From Clostridium sp. AF27-2AA (lineage in GTDB: Bacteria; Bacillota; Clostridia; Lachnospirales; Lachnospiraceae): 64,000 bases of DNA. The notes under the pieces are model-generated. The model did not search any database, was not told the DNA's origin, and was given only the letters and a program-made list of their open reading frames with translations. Below, piece after piece: positions 34,453 through 44,114 of this stretch. Position 1 is the stretch's first letter. Every line of letters begins with the position of its first letter. The stretch is taken from NCBI RefSeq assembly GCF_003478505.1, contig NZ_QUFI01000015.1, positions 17,830-81,829 of the forward strand, given 5' to 3'. A program made the translations under genes and the position numbers.

Positions 34453-35778
34453 CTAAAAATCTCCAGGCTTTACAGAGTCGGGCAGCATGGACTGATATGT
34501 TCGATGTCCAATTACATTCTGATAATCGTCCTGGATCAGCGCACAGCGTTCGGGGCTTTCATACAGCTTCTTCGCAGCCGCAAACAGAATCCGCGCCGCG
34601 TAATGCATGCCCTTGTGGGCCAGAGGGCTTTTTCCCTGGGCTACGATCTGCCAGGTGTGAAGGGCACAGCCGGTGGCTTCGGTGGCCACGCCAATGAGTC
34701 CGGTGGGAACCTGCCAGCTTACATCGCCGACATCGGTGCTGCCGAGGTTGATGGTCTGGTCTGCAGGGAGAATATCGGTATCAATCGAAGGGGAATTTTC
34801 GTCAGCAGCAAACTGCGCGGCATACGCATAATCCTCTTCCGTATACTCCGGCTTCTCCGCCTCCTGCATGGCCTCCATCATCACTTTCTCCATAGCCGGA
34901 ATGGACAGCAGATCCGCATAGGCGCTGACGGTCCGATAAGAAACTTTGGTTCCCGTCATGAGTGCAGCGCCCTTTGCAACATCACCTACCCGCTCATAAA
35001 GCTCCGCTACATAAGCACTTTCCGGTGCGCGGAGGGCGTAGAGCAGGGTGGCAGCAGCTGGGACAATGTTCGGCGCGTCGCCGCCATCGTTTAGATAAGC
35101 GTAGTGCATGCGGGCGTCACTTTTGACATGCTCCCGCAGGTAGTTGACACCCACGTTCATAAGCTCGCAGGCATCTAACGCAGAGCGGCCAAGCTCCGGG
35201 TGAGCCGCTGCGTGGGCGCTTTTTCCGGTAAAGTCAAAGATCACGCGGATATTGGCGAGCGCCTCTTTGATCAGGCCGGTTTTGGAACCCGGGTGCCAGG
35301 CCAGGGCAAAATCCAGGCCATGAAAACAGCCGGAGCGGGTTAAGAATGCCTTTCCGGCGCCGCCTTCCTCAGCCGGACAGCCAAAGTAAATGACGGTACC
35401 TTCTGAACGGGTCTGCAAAAGCCAGTCGCGGATGAGGCAGGCCGCCTCCATGGCGCCGGTTCCAAGAAGGTTGTGTCCGCAGCCATGCCCTGCCGCGCCG
35501 GGGCGCTCCGCCTGTTTTTCGGGAACATCTGCCGCCTGGTTCATGCGGGGCAGTGCATCAAACTCCCCTAAAAGTCCGATGACCGGGTGACCGGAGCCGA
35601 AGCTGGCAGAAAAGGCGGTGGCAATGCCGCCGAGATTCCGGGTTACGGTAAAACCTTCTTTTTCCAGAAAATCAGCCTGCAGGGCTCTGGAGCGGAACTC
35701 CTGGTAACGGGTCTCCGCAAATTCCCAGATCTGGTCGCTGATTGCTTCAAATTGCTGTTCAAAATCTTGTCTGTTCAT
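34453..35778 (-). CDS. M20 family amidohydrolase/peptidase (AbgB-like)
   Basis: 441 residues. Metal-site and fold blocks are GLLGEFDALPRMN, GAAGHGCGHNLLGTGAMEAA, YFGCPAEEGGAGKAFL and AWHPGS, followed by the lid domain (FTGKSAHAAAHPELGRSALDACELM). This subgroup includes p-aminobenzoyl-glutamate and N-acyl amino acid hydrolases; the substrate here is not known. It is monocistronic on the minus strand, upstream of glgP by 79 bases. The preceding 35779-36042 interval has no gene, only AT-rich promoter-like DNA. Confidence 0.88.
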   Translation of the reverse strand: MNRQDFEQQFEAISDQIWEFAETRYQEFRSRALQADFLEKEGFTVTRNLGGIATAFSASFGSGHPVIGLLGEFDALPRMNQAADVPEKQAERPGAAGHGCGHNLLGTGAMEAACLIRDWLLQTRSEGTVIYFGCPAEEGGAGKAFLTRSGCFHGLDFALAWHPGSKTGLIKEALANIRVIFDFTGKSAHAAAHPELGRSALDACELMNVGVNYLREHVKSDARMHYAYLNDGGDAPNIVPAAATLLYALRAPESAYVAELYERVGDVAKGAALMTGTKVSYRTVSAYADLLSIPAMEKVMMEAMQEAEKPEYTEEDYAYAAQFAADENSPSIDTDILPADQTINLGSTDVGDVSWQVPTGLIGVATEATGCALHTWQIVAQGKSPLAHKGMHYAARILFAAAKKLYESPERCALIQDDYQNVIGHRTYQSMLPDSVKPGDF

Positions 35779-36042
35779 AACTGAAGAGGTCCTCCAAAGA
35801 TGTAGATGGGCTTAAAAAATTCCCTGTATCAAACATATTGTAATATGTCATTATCATAGCACATTTTTGAGGTCCGTTCATTATGTAATTTTGCGAAAAT
35901 ACAAAGGTTTTTGTGCTTTGCTTCCTGCAATTTCGGCCACATGGCATTTACAGAAGCAGCAAAACTTGATAGAATATAACGATAATCAAAAAAATAGTCA
36001 GGTGCGTGATAAGAGCGTACTGTAAAAAGGAGAACGTGAAGT

Positions 36043-37098
36043 ATGGGGATTGAAAACAATGTATATGGGGAGCTTCTTTCCGGCCTGCAATCGGAGAACC
36101 AGAAGCTGCTGTTGACAAAATTAAATCCGGATGGAACCCTGGAAAAGCACTTATATGTGCCGGGCACAGAACCAGAAGAGGCGGAGGCACTGGCGCAGCA
36201 GGCTGCTTTTGAGAAGAAGGTATGCATTACGGGGTTTGACGATGAGCAGAAAACAGAAAAGTGGATCGCGGAGCCTTTCTGTAAGGAAAACCGCATGCTG
36301 ATCTTCGGCGGTGGTCATGTTTCACTGGCACTGGCAGAGTTTGCGGCCCGCACCGGTTTTGCGGTAACGGTGACCGATGACCGGCCTTCCTTTGCCAATG
36401 AGCTTCGCTTCCCGACGGCAAAGCAGGTCCTTTGCATGGATTTTGAGACGGCGATTGAAAAGCTGCATGTCAATTCCTCTGATTTCGTGGTGCTCTTAAC
36501 CAGAGGCCATCGTCACGATGGTGTCTGTCTGCGGGCCCTGGCAAAGCAGGGGGAGACGGCATATCTCGGCATGATCGGTTCCAGAAAGCGCGTCCGAGAA
36601 CTGAAGGATACACTGGAGGAGGAAGGCATCAGCCGTAAGTGGCTTGACTGGATCCACACCCCGGTGGGACTTGATATCGGAGCAATAACCCCGGAGGAGA
36701 TTGCGGTCGCAATCCTTGCAGAAGCAATTCAAGTGAAACGCAAACCGGAAGATGAGGCCAGAAGAGTTTCCCAGTCCGACATCGACATGGAAGTCATTCA
36801 CAATCTGGCAGAGCCGGAAGAAAAATTTGCGGATCAGAAAAAGGCGGTTATTACCATTCTGAGCACAAAAGGTTCCACACCGAGAAAGGCCGGAGCCAAG
36901 ATGATCGTCTACGAGACCGGGCTGATCCAGGGAACCATCGGAGGGGGGTGCGCAGAGGCAAACCTCATGCAGCATGCTCGGGAAGTGATCCGTGATGGCG
37001 GATATCAGATCCGTCATGTGGATATGACCGGAAGAGTGGCAGAGGAAGAGGGCATGGTCTGCGGCGGCGTGATGCAGGTGCTGATTGAACGGGGCTGA
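36043..37098 (+). CDS. XdhC-family molybdenum-hydroxylase maturation protein, permuted domains
   Basis: 351 residues. XdhC proteins bind molybdenum cofactor, help sulfurate it and insert it into xanthine dehydrogenase-type enzymes. The Rossmann part (MLIFGGGHVSLALAEFAARTGFAVTVTDDRP, LTRGHRHDGVCLRAL, LGMIGSRKR) sits first at about 85-255, and the XdhC_CoxI part (KAVITILSTKGSTPRKAGAKMIV, GTIGGGCAEA, CGGVMQVLIE) comes last at about 265-351, the reverse of the usual order. AAAAGGAG precedes the ATG. It heads the molybdenum block but is separated from it by 251 bases. Confidence 0.88.
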   Translation: MGIENNVYGELLSGLQSENQKLLLTKLNPDGTLEKHLYVPGTEPEEAEALAQQAAFEKKVCITGFDDEQKTEKWIAEPFCKENRMLIFGGGHVSLALAEFAARTGFAVTVTDDRPSFANELRFPTAKQVLCMDFETAIEKLHVNSSDFVVLLTRGHRHDGVCLRALAKQGETAYLGMIGSRKRVRELKDTLEEEGISRKWLDWIHTPVGLDIGAITPEEIAVAILAEAIQVKRKPEDEARRVSQSDIDMEVIHNLAEPEEKFADQKKAVITILSTKGSTPRKAGAKMIVYETGLIQGTIGGGCAEANLMQHAREVIRDGGYQIRHVDMTGRVAEEEGMVCGGVMQVLIERG

Positions 37099-37170
37099 GT
37101 GTGCATTCTGATAAGTAACGAAACGCATGAAAAAAAGTTAGGGAAACTGTCAATAAAACAGATTAGGGGA

Positions 37171-37199
37171 TTGCATTTCCCAGAAAAACAGATTACAAT
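37171..37199 (+). promoter_or_regulatory. Putative promoter upstream of the Moco operon
   Basis: TTGCAT (37171-37176), 17 bases, TACAAT (37194-37199). A hairpin follows at once, so this transcript may be attenuated. Confidence 0.5.
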
Positions 37200-37210
37200 A
37201 GAATAATCTG

Positions 37211-37243
37211 AAAAGCCGGTTTGCCGGAAGGCAGGCCGGTTTT
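37211..37243 (+). terminator. Hairpin: xdhC terminator or Moco-operon attenuator
   Basis: AAAAGCCGG-TTGCC pairs with GGCA-GGCCGGTTTT around a GGAA loop; it has a T4 tail. Confidence 0.65.
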
Positions 37244-37253
37244 AAAAGTCCAC

Positions 37254-37277
37254 CGTTATTTTCACAAAAAAATAACG
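37254..37277 (+). promoter_or_regulatory. ModE-box-like palindrome
   Basis: CGTTATTTT and AAAATAACG form a perfect 9-bp inverted repeat with a six-base centre, close to the ModE consensus halves CGTTATAT/ATATAACG. A ModE-type gene lies at the far end of the cluster (43522-43923). Confidence 0.6.
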
Positions 37278-37349
37278 AACAAAACGGATGAATGAAACAA
37301 AAAACGGAATGATAACGAAGATTCACAGGAAGATTGGGAGGCAGCACAC

Positions 37350-38408
37350 ATGAAACTGATCAAAACCGTCGATGCGGAGGGCGCAGTCCTCTGTCACGAC
37401 ATTACACAGATCATTCGCGGAGTCACCAAAGACGCAGTGTTCCGCAAGGGTCACATTGTTACAAAGGAAGATATTCCGGTGCTTTTAAGCGTTGGAAAGG
37501 ATACCCTCTATGTCTGGGAGAAGGAAGAGGGCATGATGCATGAGGATGAGGCAGCCGAAGTGCTCTGCGAGATCTGCAGGGGTGAGCACATGGACCGTTC
37601 TTTGCCGAAGGAAGGTAAGATCGAGCTGACCGCGGCCTGCGATGGCCTGTTAAAGATTGACGCAAAGGCACTAAAGGAGGTCAATTCCTTCGGCCAGATG
37701 ATGATCGCCACCCGCCACGGCAATTTTGCCGTAAAAAAGGGAGACAAGCTGGCAGGCACCCGCATTATCCCTCTGGTCATTGAGGAAGAGAAGATGAAAG
37801 CGGTGAGGGAGCGGACCATGGAGCTGACCGGCGGAAAGCCAATTCTGGAATTAAAGCCGTTTCAGCGTAAGCAGGTCGGTATTGTGACAACCGGAAATGA
37901 AGTGTTCCACGGACGTATCAAAGATACCTTCACCCCGGTCATTGTGGACAAGCTGTCTGAGTTTGACACAGAGGTCATTGACCATGTCACCTGGGATGAT
38001 GATGACAAAAAGGTAACGGCCAGCATTCTGGATATGATCGGAAAGGGAGCGGATGTTGTCATCTGCACCGGAGGCATGAGTGTAGATCCGGATGACAAGA
38101 CTCCGCTGGCCATCAAAAATACCGGAGCACGCATTGTTTCCTACGGTGCCCCGGTGCTTCCGGGCGCCATGTTTCTGCTGGCTTATTACGACCGCATAGA
38201 ACATGGAAGGAACCGGAGAACCGTCATCATGGGGCTTCCGGGTTGCGTGATGTATGCAAAACGCACCATTTTTGATCTGGTACTTCCACGTGTCATGGCA
38301 GACGATGAGGTGACACCGGATGAGCTGGCAGCCCTTGGCATGGGCGGCCTGTGCTTAAACTGCCCGGTCTGCACCTTCCCGAACTGCGGTTTTGGAAAGG
38401 GGTATTGA
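37350..38408 (+). CDS. MoeA-like molybdopterin-binding protein
   Basis: 352 residues. The C-terminal half is a MoCF_biosynth domain ([69 protein letters not shown]), as in MoeA and MogA, which adenylate molybdopterin and insert molybdate. The N-terminal half differs from classical MoeA and the protein ends in a Cys-rich tail ([15 protein letters not shown]). GGGAGG precedes the ATG. It is the first gene of the moeA-like/moaC/moaA/mosc-mogA run, one base before moaC. Confidence 0.87.
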   Translation: MKLIKTVDAEGAVLCHDITQIIRGVTKDAVFRKGHIVTKEDIPVLLSVGKDTLYVWEKEEGMMHEDEAAEVLCEICRGEHMDRSLPKEGKIELTAACDGLLKIDAKALKEVNSFGQMMIATRHGNFAVKKGDKLAGTRIIPLVIEEEKMKAVRERTMELTGGKPILELKPFQRKQVGIVTTGNEVFHGRIKDTFTPVIVDKLSEFDTEVIDHVTWDDDDKKVTASILDMIGKGADVVICTGGMSVDPDDKTPLAIKNTGARIVSYGAPVLPGAMFLLAYYDRIEHGRNRRTVIMGLPGCVMYAKRTIFDLVLPRVMADDEVTPDELAALGMGGLCLNCPVCTFPNCGFGKGY

Positions 38409-38409
38409 T

Positions 38410-38907
38410 ATGGAATTTACCCATTTTGACGAACAGGGCAATGCCCGCATGGTCGATGTGACTGCCAAGGGCGAAACGGTACGTGAGGCGGTAGCAAAGG
38501 GCCGTATCCGCGTGAGCGAGGAATGCTTTGGAAAGATCAAAGAAGGTACTATGGCCAAGGGGGATGTGCTTGGTGTGGCCCGGATCGCTGGGATCATGGG
38601 AGCAAAGCGTACTTCGGAGTTTATTCCGCTGTGCCACATCTTAAATCTGACCAAGCTGAACGTGGATTTTAACCTGCATCCGGAAACCTGTGAGATCGAG
38701 GCAGTCTGCACGGCCAAGACCACCGGAAAGACCGGAGTGGAGATGGAAGCGCTGACCGGCGTGTCAGTGACGCTTCTGACCATCTACGATATGTGTAAGG
38801 CGGTAGATAAGGCGATGGAGATCGGAGACATCCATCTGGCAGAGAAGACAGGAGGGAAGAGCGGACATTTTGTGAATCCGCGTGAGCAGGGCGGTGAGCA
38901 GGTGTGA
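38410..38907 (+). CDS. moaC: Cyclic pyranopterin monophosphate synthase MoaC
   Basis: 165 residues. The blocks [53 protein letters not shown] and [26 protein letters not shown] are MoaC signatures, including the active-site Lys and the PLCH loop. It converts the MoaA product to cPMP in the first stage of molybdenum cofactor synthesis. Tightly coupled: starts one base after the MoeA-like stop and overlaps moaA. Confidence 0.96.
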   Translation: MEFTHFDEQGNARMVDVTAKGETVREAVAKGRIRVSEECFGKIKEGTMAKGDVLGVARIAGIMGAKRTSEFIPLCHILNLTKLNVDFNLHPETCEIEAVCTAKTTGKTGVEMEALTGVSVTLLTIYDMCKAVDKAMEIGDIHLAEKTGGKSGHFVNPREQGGEQV

Positions 38908-39884
38908 AGGATGCCCAGGGAAGAGAAATTAAGTATCTGCGTGTGTCCGTGACGGACCGCTGCAACCTGCGCTGCAAATACTGTATGCCAAACGGCATTG
39001 AGTGCGTGGAGCATAAGGACATATTAAGCTTTGAGGAGATACGGCAGATCGCGGTGTGCGGGGCCAGGCTCGGCATCACCAAGATCCGGCTGACCGGAGG
39101 AGAACCGCTTGCCAGGAAAGGCTGCCCGGAGCTGATCCGCATGTTAAAAGAAATTCCGGGCATTGAAAAAATTGCCATGACGACCAACGGAACCCTGGTG
39201 AGAGCTATTCTCCCGGAACTGGTAGAGGCAGGACTGGATGAGATCAACATCAGCCTGGATACGCTGGATGCCAGGACATTTGCGGCCATCACCGGTCAGG
39301 ATCTTCTGCCGGAGGTCCTGCTGGCTATTGACGCGGCTCTTGCGGCAGGCTTGAAAGTAAAGGTTAACGCAGTTTCCATGCCGGATACCGACTGGAAACG
39401 TCTGATCACGCTGGCAAAGGATAAGCCTGTGGATGTCCGGTTTATTGAGCTGATGCCCATTGGAGAAGGGCGGCACTCGGAGGGACGCAGTAACGAAGAT
39501 CTTTTGGAAGAGATACGCAGTGAATTTCCTCAGCTTCAGGCCGATGACAGCGTACACGGGGCCGGGCCGGCGGTCTATTATAAGATTCCGGGATATCAGG
39601 GAAGCATCGGACTCATCAGTGCCATGCACGGAAAGTTCTGCAGCTCCTGCAACCGGGTACGACTGACTTCAACAGGATTTTTGAAGACCTGTCTTTGCTA
39701 TGAGGACGGGACAGACTTGAGAGAAATTCTGCGTGGTGAATGCGTGCGGCAGGAAGCGGTCAGCAAAAATCAGAAGCTTCTCAATGCCATGGCCCGCACC
39801 ATATACGGCAAACCGGCAGAGCACTGCTTTGAGCAGCCGGATCAGATTACAGAAGCGCATGGCATGAGTGCAATTGGAGGGTGA
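38904..39884 (+). CDS. moaA: GTP 3',8-cyclase MoaA (radical SAM)
   Basis: 326 residues from GTG 38904, which overlaps the moaC stop. The radical SAM cluster ligands are Cys20, Cys24 and Cys27 (RCNLRCKYC); the second Fe-S cluster uses [25 protein letters not shown] is the SAM-binding GGE motif. The enzyme rearranges GTP for molybdopterin synthesis. The canonical C-terminal GG is present (SAIGG). Confidence 0.95.
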   Translation: MKDAQGREIKYLRVSVTDRCNLRCKYCMPNGIECVEHKDILSFEEIRQIAVCGARLGITKIRLTGGEPLARKGCPELIRMLKEIPGIEKIAMTTNGTLVRAILPELVEAGLDEINISLDTLDARTFAAITGQDLLPEVLLAIDAALAAGLKVKVNAVSMPDTDWKRLITLAKDKPVDVRFIELMPIGEGRHSEGRSNEDLLEEIRSEFPQLQADDSVHGAGPAVYYKIPGYQGSIGLISAMHGKFCSSCNRVRLTSTGFLKTCLCYEDGTDLREILRGECVRQEAVSKNQKLLNAMARTIYGKPAEHCFEQPDQITEAHGMSAIGG

Positions 39885-39889
39885 GAAAT

Positions 39890-40840
39890 ATGGATTTTAA
39901 CGAAACAGGCGTAGTGAAGGCTATCTGCATCAGTCCGGCCCGGGGAACGGAAAAGCATACCATCCCGGAAGGACATTTTATTCCGAACTTCGGAATTGAG
40001 GGTGATGCCCACGCGGGAACGTGGCACCGGCAGGTGAGTCTTCTTTCCTATAATAAAGTAGAAGAGTTTAATAAGCGCGGAGCAAACGTGGGCGACGGTG
40101 CCTTTGGTGAAAATCTGGTCGTAGACGGAATCGATTTCCGGGCGCTGCCGGTGGGAACCAGACTGTATGCCGGGACCGTGGAGCTTCGCATGACCCAGAT
40201 CGGCAAGGAGTGCCACAGCCACTGCGCGATTTATCATCGTGTCGGGGAGTGCATCATGCCGCGGGAAGGCGTGTTTGCCGAGGTCATAAAGGAAGGCATC
40301 ATCCGTCCGGGAGATGTGATGCGTGTGGAAGCACCGAATGAGAACCGTCCCTTCACGGCGGCGGTCATTGTATTAAGCGATAAAGGTTCCAGAGGGGAAC
40401 GGGAGGACGCAAGCGGACCTGCAGCCGAGGAGCTGTTAAAAGAAGCAGGCTACGATGTGCTGGAACGCTTTGTGATCCCGGATGAGCCGGCGGTGTTAAA
40501 GCATCACCTGATCCGTCTGGCCGACAGCCGTCAGGTAGATCTGGTTATCACCAGCGGAGGAACCGGATTTTCCATGCGGGACCAGACACCGGAGGCAACA
40601 CTGGCCGTGGCAGACCGGAATGCGCCTGGTATTGCCGAGTACATCCGCATGAAGTCCATGCAGATCACAGACCGGGCCATGCTAAGCCGCGGCGCGTCTG
40701 TGATCCGCAAAAAGACCCTGATCGTGAATCTGCCGGGAAGTCCGAAGGCCGTGAAGGAGAGCCTTGGCTTTATTCTGGGAGCGTTGGATCATGGGTTAAA
40801 GATTTTGCGTGGCACCGCGTCTGAGTGCGCGAGAAAATAA
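39890..40840 (+). CDS. MOSC domain-MogA/MoaB fusion protein
   Basis: 316 residues. The first 150 form a MOSC domain (GIEGDAHAGTWHRQVSLLS, GENLVVDGIDFRALPVGT, GKECHSHCAIY with conserved Cys). Residues about 160-316 are a MogA/MoaB domain (AAVIVLSDKGSRGEREDASGPAAEELL, LVITSGGTGFSMRDQTPEATL, LIVNLPGSPKAVKES), which adenylates molybdopterin. The fusion is known in clostridia and links cofactor activation with sulfur handling. GGAGG precedes ATG 39890, which is preferred to GTG 39881. Confidence 0.9.
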   Translation: MDFNETGVVKAICISPARGTEKHTIPEGHFIPNFGIEGDAHAGTWHRQVSLLSYNKVEEFNKRGANVGDGAFGENLVVDGIDFRALPVGTRLYAGTVELRMTQIGKECHSHCAIYHRVGECIMPREGVFAEVIKEGIIRPGDVMRVEAPNENRPFTAAVIVLSDKGSRGEREDASGPAAEELLKEAGYDVLERFVIPDEPAVLKHHLIRLADSRQVDLVITSGGTGFSMRDQTPEATLAVADRNAPGIAEYIRMKSMQITDRAMLSRGASVIRKKTLIVNLPGSPKAVKESLGFILGALDHGLKILRGTASECARK

Positions 40841-40864
40841 AAAACAAAACAAGGGAGAAAAACG

Positions 40865-41743
40865 ATGAAGAAAAGGTTCGCAGTTGTAATGGCAGCTATG
40901 ATGGCTGCAGGTATGATGGCAGGCTGCTCCTCCAAACCGCAGGAGACTACCGCAGCAGCAACCGAGGCAGAGACCACCGCAGAGGAGACCATTGCAGCAG
41001 AGATCGAGGCTGAGTCCAAAGAAGAGGAAAAGGCTGATCTTGGCGAGCAGAGCATTCTGGTTGCGGCAGCAGCAAGCTTAAAGAACGCATATGAGGATAA
41101 ACTGATCCCGATGTTCGAGGAGCAGTATCCGGGCGTAACCGTTGAGGGAACCTACGACAGCTCAGGAAAGCTGCAGACCCAGATCGAGGAAGGACTTGAG
41201 GCAGACGTATTCATGTCCGCAGCGACCAAGCAGATGAAGGCTCTGGATGATGAAGGCATGATTGCTTCCGATAGCATTGTGAACCTGTTAGAGAATAAGA
41301 TCGTTCTGATCGTTCCGGCCGGCAGTGACAGTAAGATTGATTCCTTCGAGAAGATCGGCGATGCAGCATCCATCGCTCTGGGCGATCCGGAGAGTGTTCC
41401 GGCCGGCCAGTACGCAAAAGAAGCTCTGACCAATTTAAACGTATGGGACAGCATTCAGGATAAGGTAAGCTTTGGTACCAACGTAACGGAGGTATTAAAC
41501 CAGGTTGCAGCAGCAAGTGCTGACGCGGGTATCGTATACGCAACCGACGCGGCAAGCAAGGCTGATCAGGTTACTGTTGTTGCAGAGGCACCGGAGGGAA
41601 GTCTGGAGAAGAAGGTCATCTACCCGGTAGCCGTTGTAAAAGCAACTACTCATGAAGATGCAGCAAAGGCATTCGTTGATTTCTTACAGACTCCGGAAGC
41701 AATTGCGGTATTTGAGTCCTACGGCTTTGTAGCAGCAGAGTAA
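40865..41743 (+). CDS. modA: Molybdate-binding lipoprotein ModA
   Basis: 292 residues. Signal peptide with lipobox MMAGC (Cys21), then a Thr/Glu-rich linker. The mature part begins ILVAAAASLKNAYEDKLIPMFEEQYPGV and shows YDSSGKLQTQIEEGLEADVFMSAA, LVNLLENKIVLIVP and VSFGTNVTEVLNQV, typical of ModA oxyanion-binding proteins. First gene of modABC; its start has GGGAG seven bases upstream. Confidence 0.94.
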   Translation: MKKRFAVVMAAMMAAGMMAGCSSKPQETTAAATEAETTAEETIAAEIEAESKEEEKADLGEQSILVAAAASLKNAYEDKLIPMFEEQYPGVTVEGTYDSSGKLQTQIEEGLEADVFMSAATKQMKALDDEGMIASDSIVNLLENKIVLIVPAGSDSKIDSFEKIGDAASIALGDPESVPAGQYAKEALTNLNVWDSIQDKVSFGTNVTEVLNQVAAASADAGIVYATDAASKADQVTVVAEAPEGSLEKKVIYPVAVVKATTHEDAAKAFVDFLQTPEAIAVFESYGFVAAE

Positions 41744-41760
41744 AGAGAAAGGAGCAAAAG

Positions 41761-42435
41761 ATGGACTGGTCCCCGATCCTGATTTCCATGAAGACAGCCA
41801 GTGTCTCCATCGTGATTACCTTTTTCCTCGGAATCCTGGCAGCCTGGTGGGTGGTCAGCATGAAAAACGAGCGGATGAAGATCATCCTGGACGGCGTGCT
41901 GACGCTGCCGCTGGTGCTGCCGCCTACGGTGGCGGGCTTTTTTCTCTTATATCTGTTTGGGGTGAAACGGCCCATCGGCATCTTCTTTTTGCAGTATTTC
42001 GGTGTTAAGATCGCTTTCTCCTGGACAGCCACAGTGCTGGCATCGGTGGTGATGTCCTTTCCGCTCATGTACCGCTCTGCAAGGGGAGCATTTGAGCAGG
42101 TGGATCCGAACCTCATGGCTGCGGCCCGCACCCTTGGCATGAGTGAGTGGAGCATCTTCCACAAGGTGCTGATCGCCAATGCCATGCCGGGCATTGTCAG
42201 CGGTGGTGTTCTGGCCTTTGCGAGAGGCCTGGGTGAGTTTGGCGCAACGGCCATGATAGCGGGCAACATTGCAGGAAAGACCAGAACCCTGCCTATGGCC
42301 GTTTACTCTGAGGTGGCAGCAGGAAACATGGATGCGGCATACCGCTATGTTGCCATCATCGTTGTCATTGCCTTTCTTTCCGTCATCCTGATGAACCGGG
42401 CAGCACTGCGCGAGAAGAAAAGGAGATTATCATGA
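41761..42435 (+). CDS. modB: Molybdate ABC permease ModB
   Basis: 224 residues with five hydrophobic segments. LTLPLVLPPTVAGFFLLYLFG and AARTLGMSEWSIFHKVLIANAMPGIVSG (ATPase-contact loop), then RGLGEFGATAMIAGN, are ModB hallmarks. It forms the dimeric channel for molybdate. GAAAGGAG precedes the ATG; the stop overlaps the modC start. Confidence 0.95.
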   Translation: MDWSPILISMKTASVSIVITFFLGILAAWWVVSMKNERMKIILDGVLTLPLVLPPTVAGFFLLYLFGVKRPIGIFFLQYFGVKIAFSWTATVLASVVMSFPLMYRSARGAFEQVDPNLMAAARTLGMSEWSIFHKVLIANAMPGIVSGGVLAFARGLGEFGATAMIAGNIAGKTRTLPMAVYSEVAAGNMDAAYRYVAIIVVIAFLSVILMNRAALREKKRRLS

Positions 42436-43532
42436 GTGAGGATTTTTTATCGGCAGATATCCGGAAAAAGCTGCGTGAATTTGAGCTTCAGGTTCAGTTT
42501 ACCTGCCCGGCATGTCGCGGACGCGCCAGTGACGCGTCCGATGGCTCTGGGAGCAGCTGTCTTGGCATTCTTGGTCCTTCCGGCTGCGGCAAGAGCATGA
42601 CCTTAAAATCCATTGCCGGCATTGTGGAGCCGGACAGCGGTTCCATCATTCTGGATGGACGGGAACTCTTCAACAGCAGCAGGAAGGTAAACCTGAAGCC
42701 GCAGAAACGCCGCGTCGGTTATCTGTTCCAGAACTATGCGCTGTTTCCGAATATGACCGTGGAGGAAAACATCCTTACCGGATTAAAGGCGGGAAAACGC
42801 TACGGGGAAGCACAGCAGAAAAAGCGGGTTTCTGAGATGATGGAGCGCTTTCGTTTAAGCGGACTGGAAAAACGCTATCCGGCACAGCTTTCCGGCGGAC
42901 AGCAGCAGAGAGTGGCCCTGGCAAGGATCCTGGCTTATGAGCCGGAGGCACTGCTTCTCGATGAGCCGTTTTCCGCTATGGACACGCACTTAAGAGAGCG
43001 TCTGCGTCTGGAACTGGCCAGCGTGCTTTCGGAATACCAGGGAGCTTCCGTCATGGTTACCCATGACCGGGACGAGGCCTACCAGCTCTGTGATACGCTG
43101 CTGCTCTTAAGCAAAGGCCATGTCATCGCGGCAGGAAAAACGAAGGATATCTTCAATGATCCGGGCAGCGTTGAGGCCGCAAGGCTGACTGGCTGCAAAA
43201 ACATTTCCCGCATTGAAAAAATAGACGATCACCGGGTACGCGCATTAGACTGGGATAATCTGGAGCTGAGCACGGAGAAAACCGTGACAGAGGATGTAAC
43301 GTCCATTGGAATCCGTGCCCATGATTTTGAGCCGGTAAAAGATCCGGAAGGGATCAACCACATTCCGGTTGGACATGCGAAAATATCCGAGATGCCGTTT
43401 GAGTGGTATATTACCCTGCAAAACGGTCTGTGGTGGAAAATAGGAAAGACCATCCACACCCACAGTGCGGACGGTCTGATTCCGGAATACGTCAGAGTAG
43501 CCCCGGAAGCAATCCTGCTTCTTAAGGGTTAA
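42432..43532 (+). CDS. modC: Molybdate ABC ATPase ModC
   Basis: 366 residues. Walker A GPSGCGKSMTLK, signature LSGGQQQRVALARIL, Walker B LLLDEPFSAMD and switch His in VTHDRDEAYQL. Before Walker A there is an unusual insertion rich in Ser, Asp and Arg (CRGRASDASDGSGSS). A C-terminal regulatory domain (about 235-366) follows. It overlaps the 3' end of the convergent modE-like gene by 11 bases. Confidence 0.93.
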   Translation: MSEDFLSADIRKKLREFELQVQFTCPACRGRASDASDGSGSSCLGILGPSGCGKSMTLKSIAGIVEPDSGSIILDGRELFNSSRKVNLKPQKRRVGYLFQNYALFPNMTVEENILTGLKAGKRYGEAQQKKRVSEMMERFRLSGLEKRYPAQLSGGQQQRVALARILAYEPEALLLDEPFSAMDTHLRERLRLELASVLSEYQGASVMVTHDRDEAYQLCDTLLLLSKGHVIAAGKTKDIFNDPGSVEAARLTGCKNISRIEKIDDHRVRALDWDNLELSTEKTVTEDVTSIGIRAHDFEPVKDPEGINHIPVGHAKISEMPFEWYITLQNGLWWKIGKTIHTHSADGLIPEYVRVAPEAILLLKG

Positions 43533-43923
43533 CTGAATAATCACCGAAATATTTTTCAAAGAGCTGGGCAGTTGCTGTTTTCAGCTCTTTTTCCATACCC
43601 TGATACCGGGTGAGCAGCTCCTTCGCCTCCGGTGTCAGATGGGAGGAACCGCCGGATGCGCCGCCGGATTTGGATTCGATCAGGGAATAGCCGAGATATT
43701 GCTCGGCCTTTTTAATGATTTTCCAGCCCTTGCTGTAGGACATCTCCATTTCCTTACAGGCGGTCTGCATAGAATTACTCTGGTCTACCAGAATAAGAAA
43801 TTCTGCAACGCCGGGACCGAAGAAGGTGTCGTTCTTGGCCAGGCGGAAGCGTACAGACGGGCGGAGCGGAAGGTCTGCCGGGGGGATAGAGGAATCAATG
43901 GCTGGTTTTTGTCTGCGGCTCAT
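43522..43923 (-). CDS. ModE-type regulator, N-terminal DNA-binding domain only
   Basis: 133 residues. It is a LysR-like winged helix-turn-helix of the ModE family (VRFRLAKNDTFFGPGVAEFLILVDQSNSMQTACKEMEMSYSKGWKIIKKAEQYLGYSLIESKSGGASGGSSHLTPEAKELL), without the molybdate-binding MOP domains of E. coli ModE. It is likely to control the Moco/modABC genes through the palindrome at 37254-37277. It is convergent with modC. A CTCAGCTG/CAGCTGAG hairpin lies in its leader (43938-43964). Confidence 0.87.
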   Translation of the reverse strand: MSRRQKPAIDSSIPPADLPLRPSVRFRLAKNDTFFGPGVAEFLILVDQSNSMQTACKEMEMSYSKGWKIIKKAEQYLGYSLIESKSGGASGGSSHLTPEAKELLTRYQGMEKELKTATAQLFEKYFGDYSVNP

Positions 43924-44114
43924 GAAATGTTTCCTTTCTCAGCTGAAAATGCAAAACAGCTGAGTCCTTTCTGAATTAGATCGTCATGAAAAATTCTGCT
44001 CTTTATTTAGTATAGCACGGTATACGGCAGATGGGTAGGAATTTTCAGAACTTGTTCTCGACAAAACGAATGAAAACTGCTACAGTGGAAAGACAACAGG
44101 AGGATTTGACAGAT

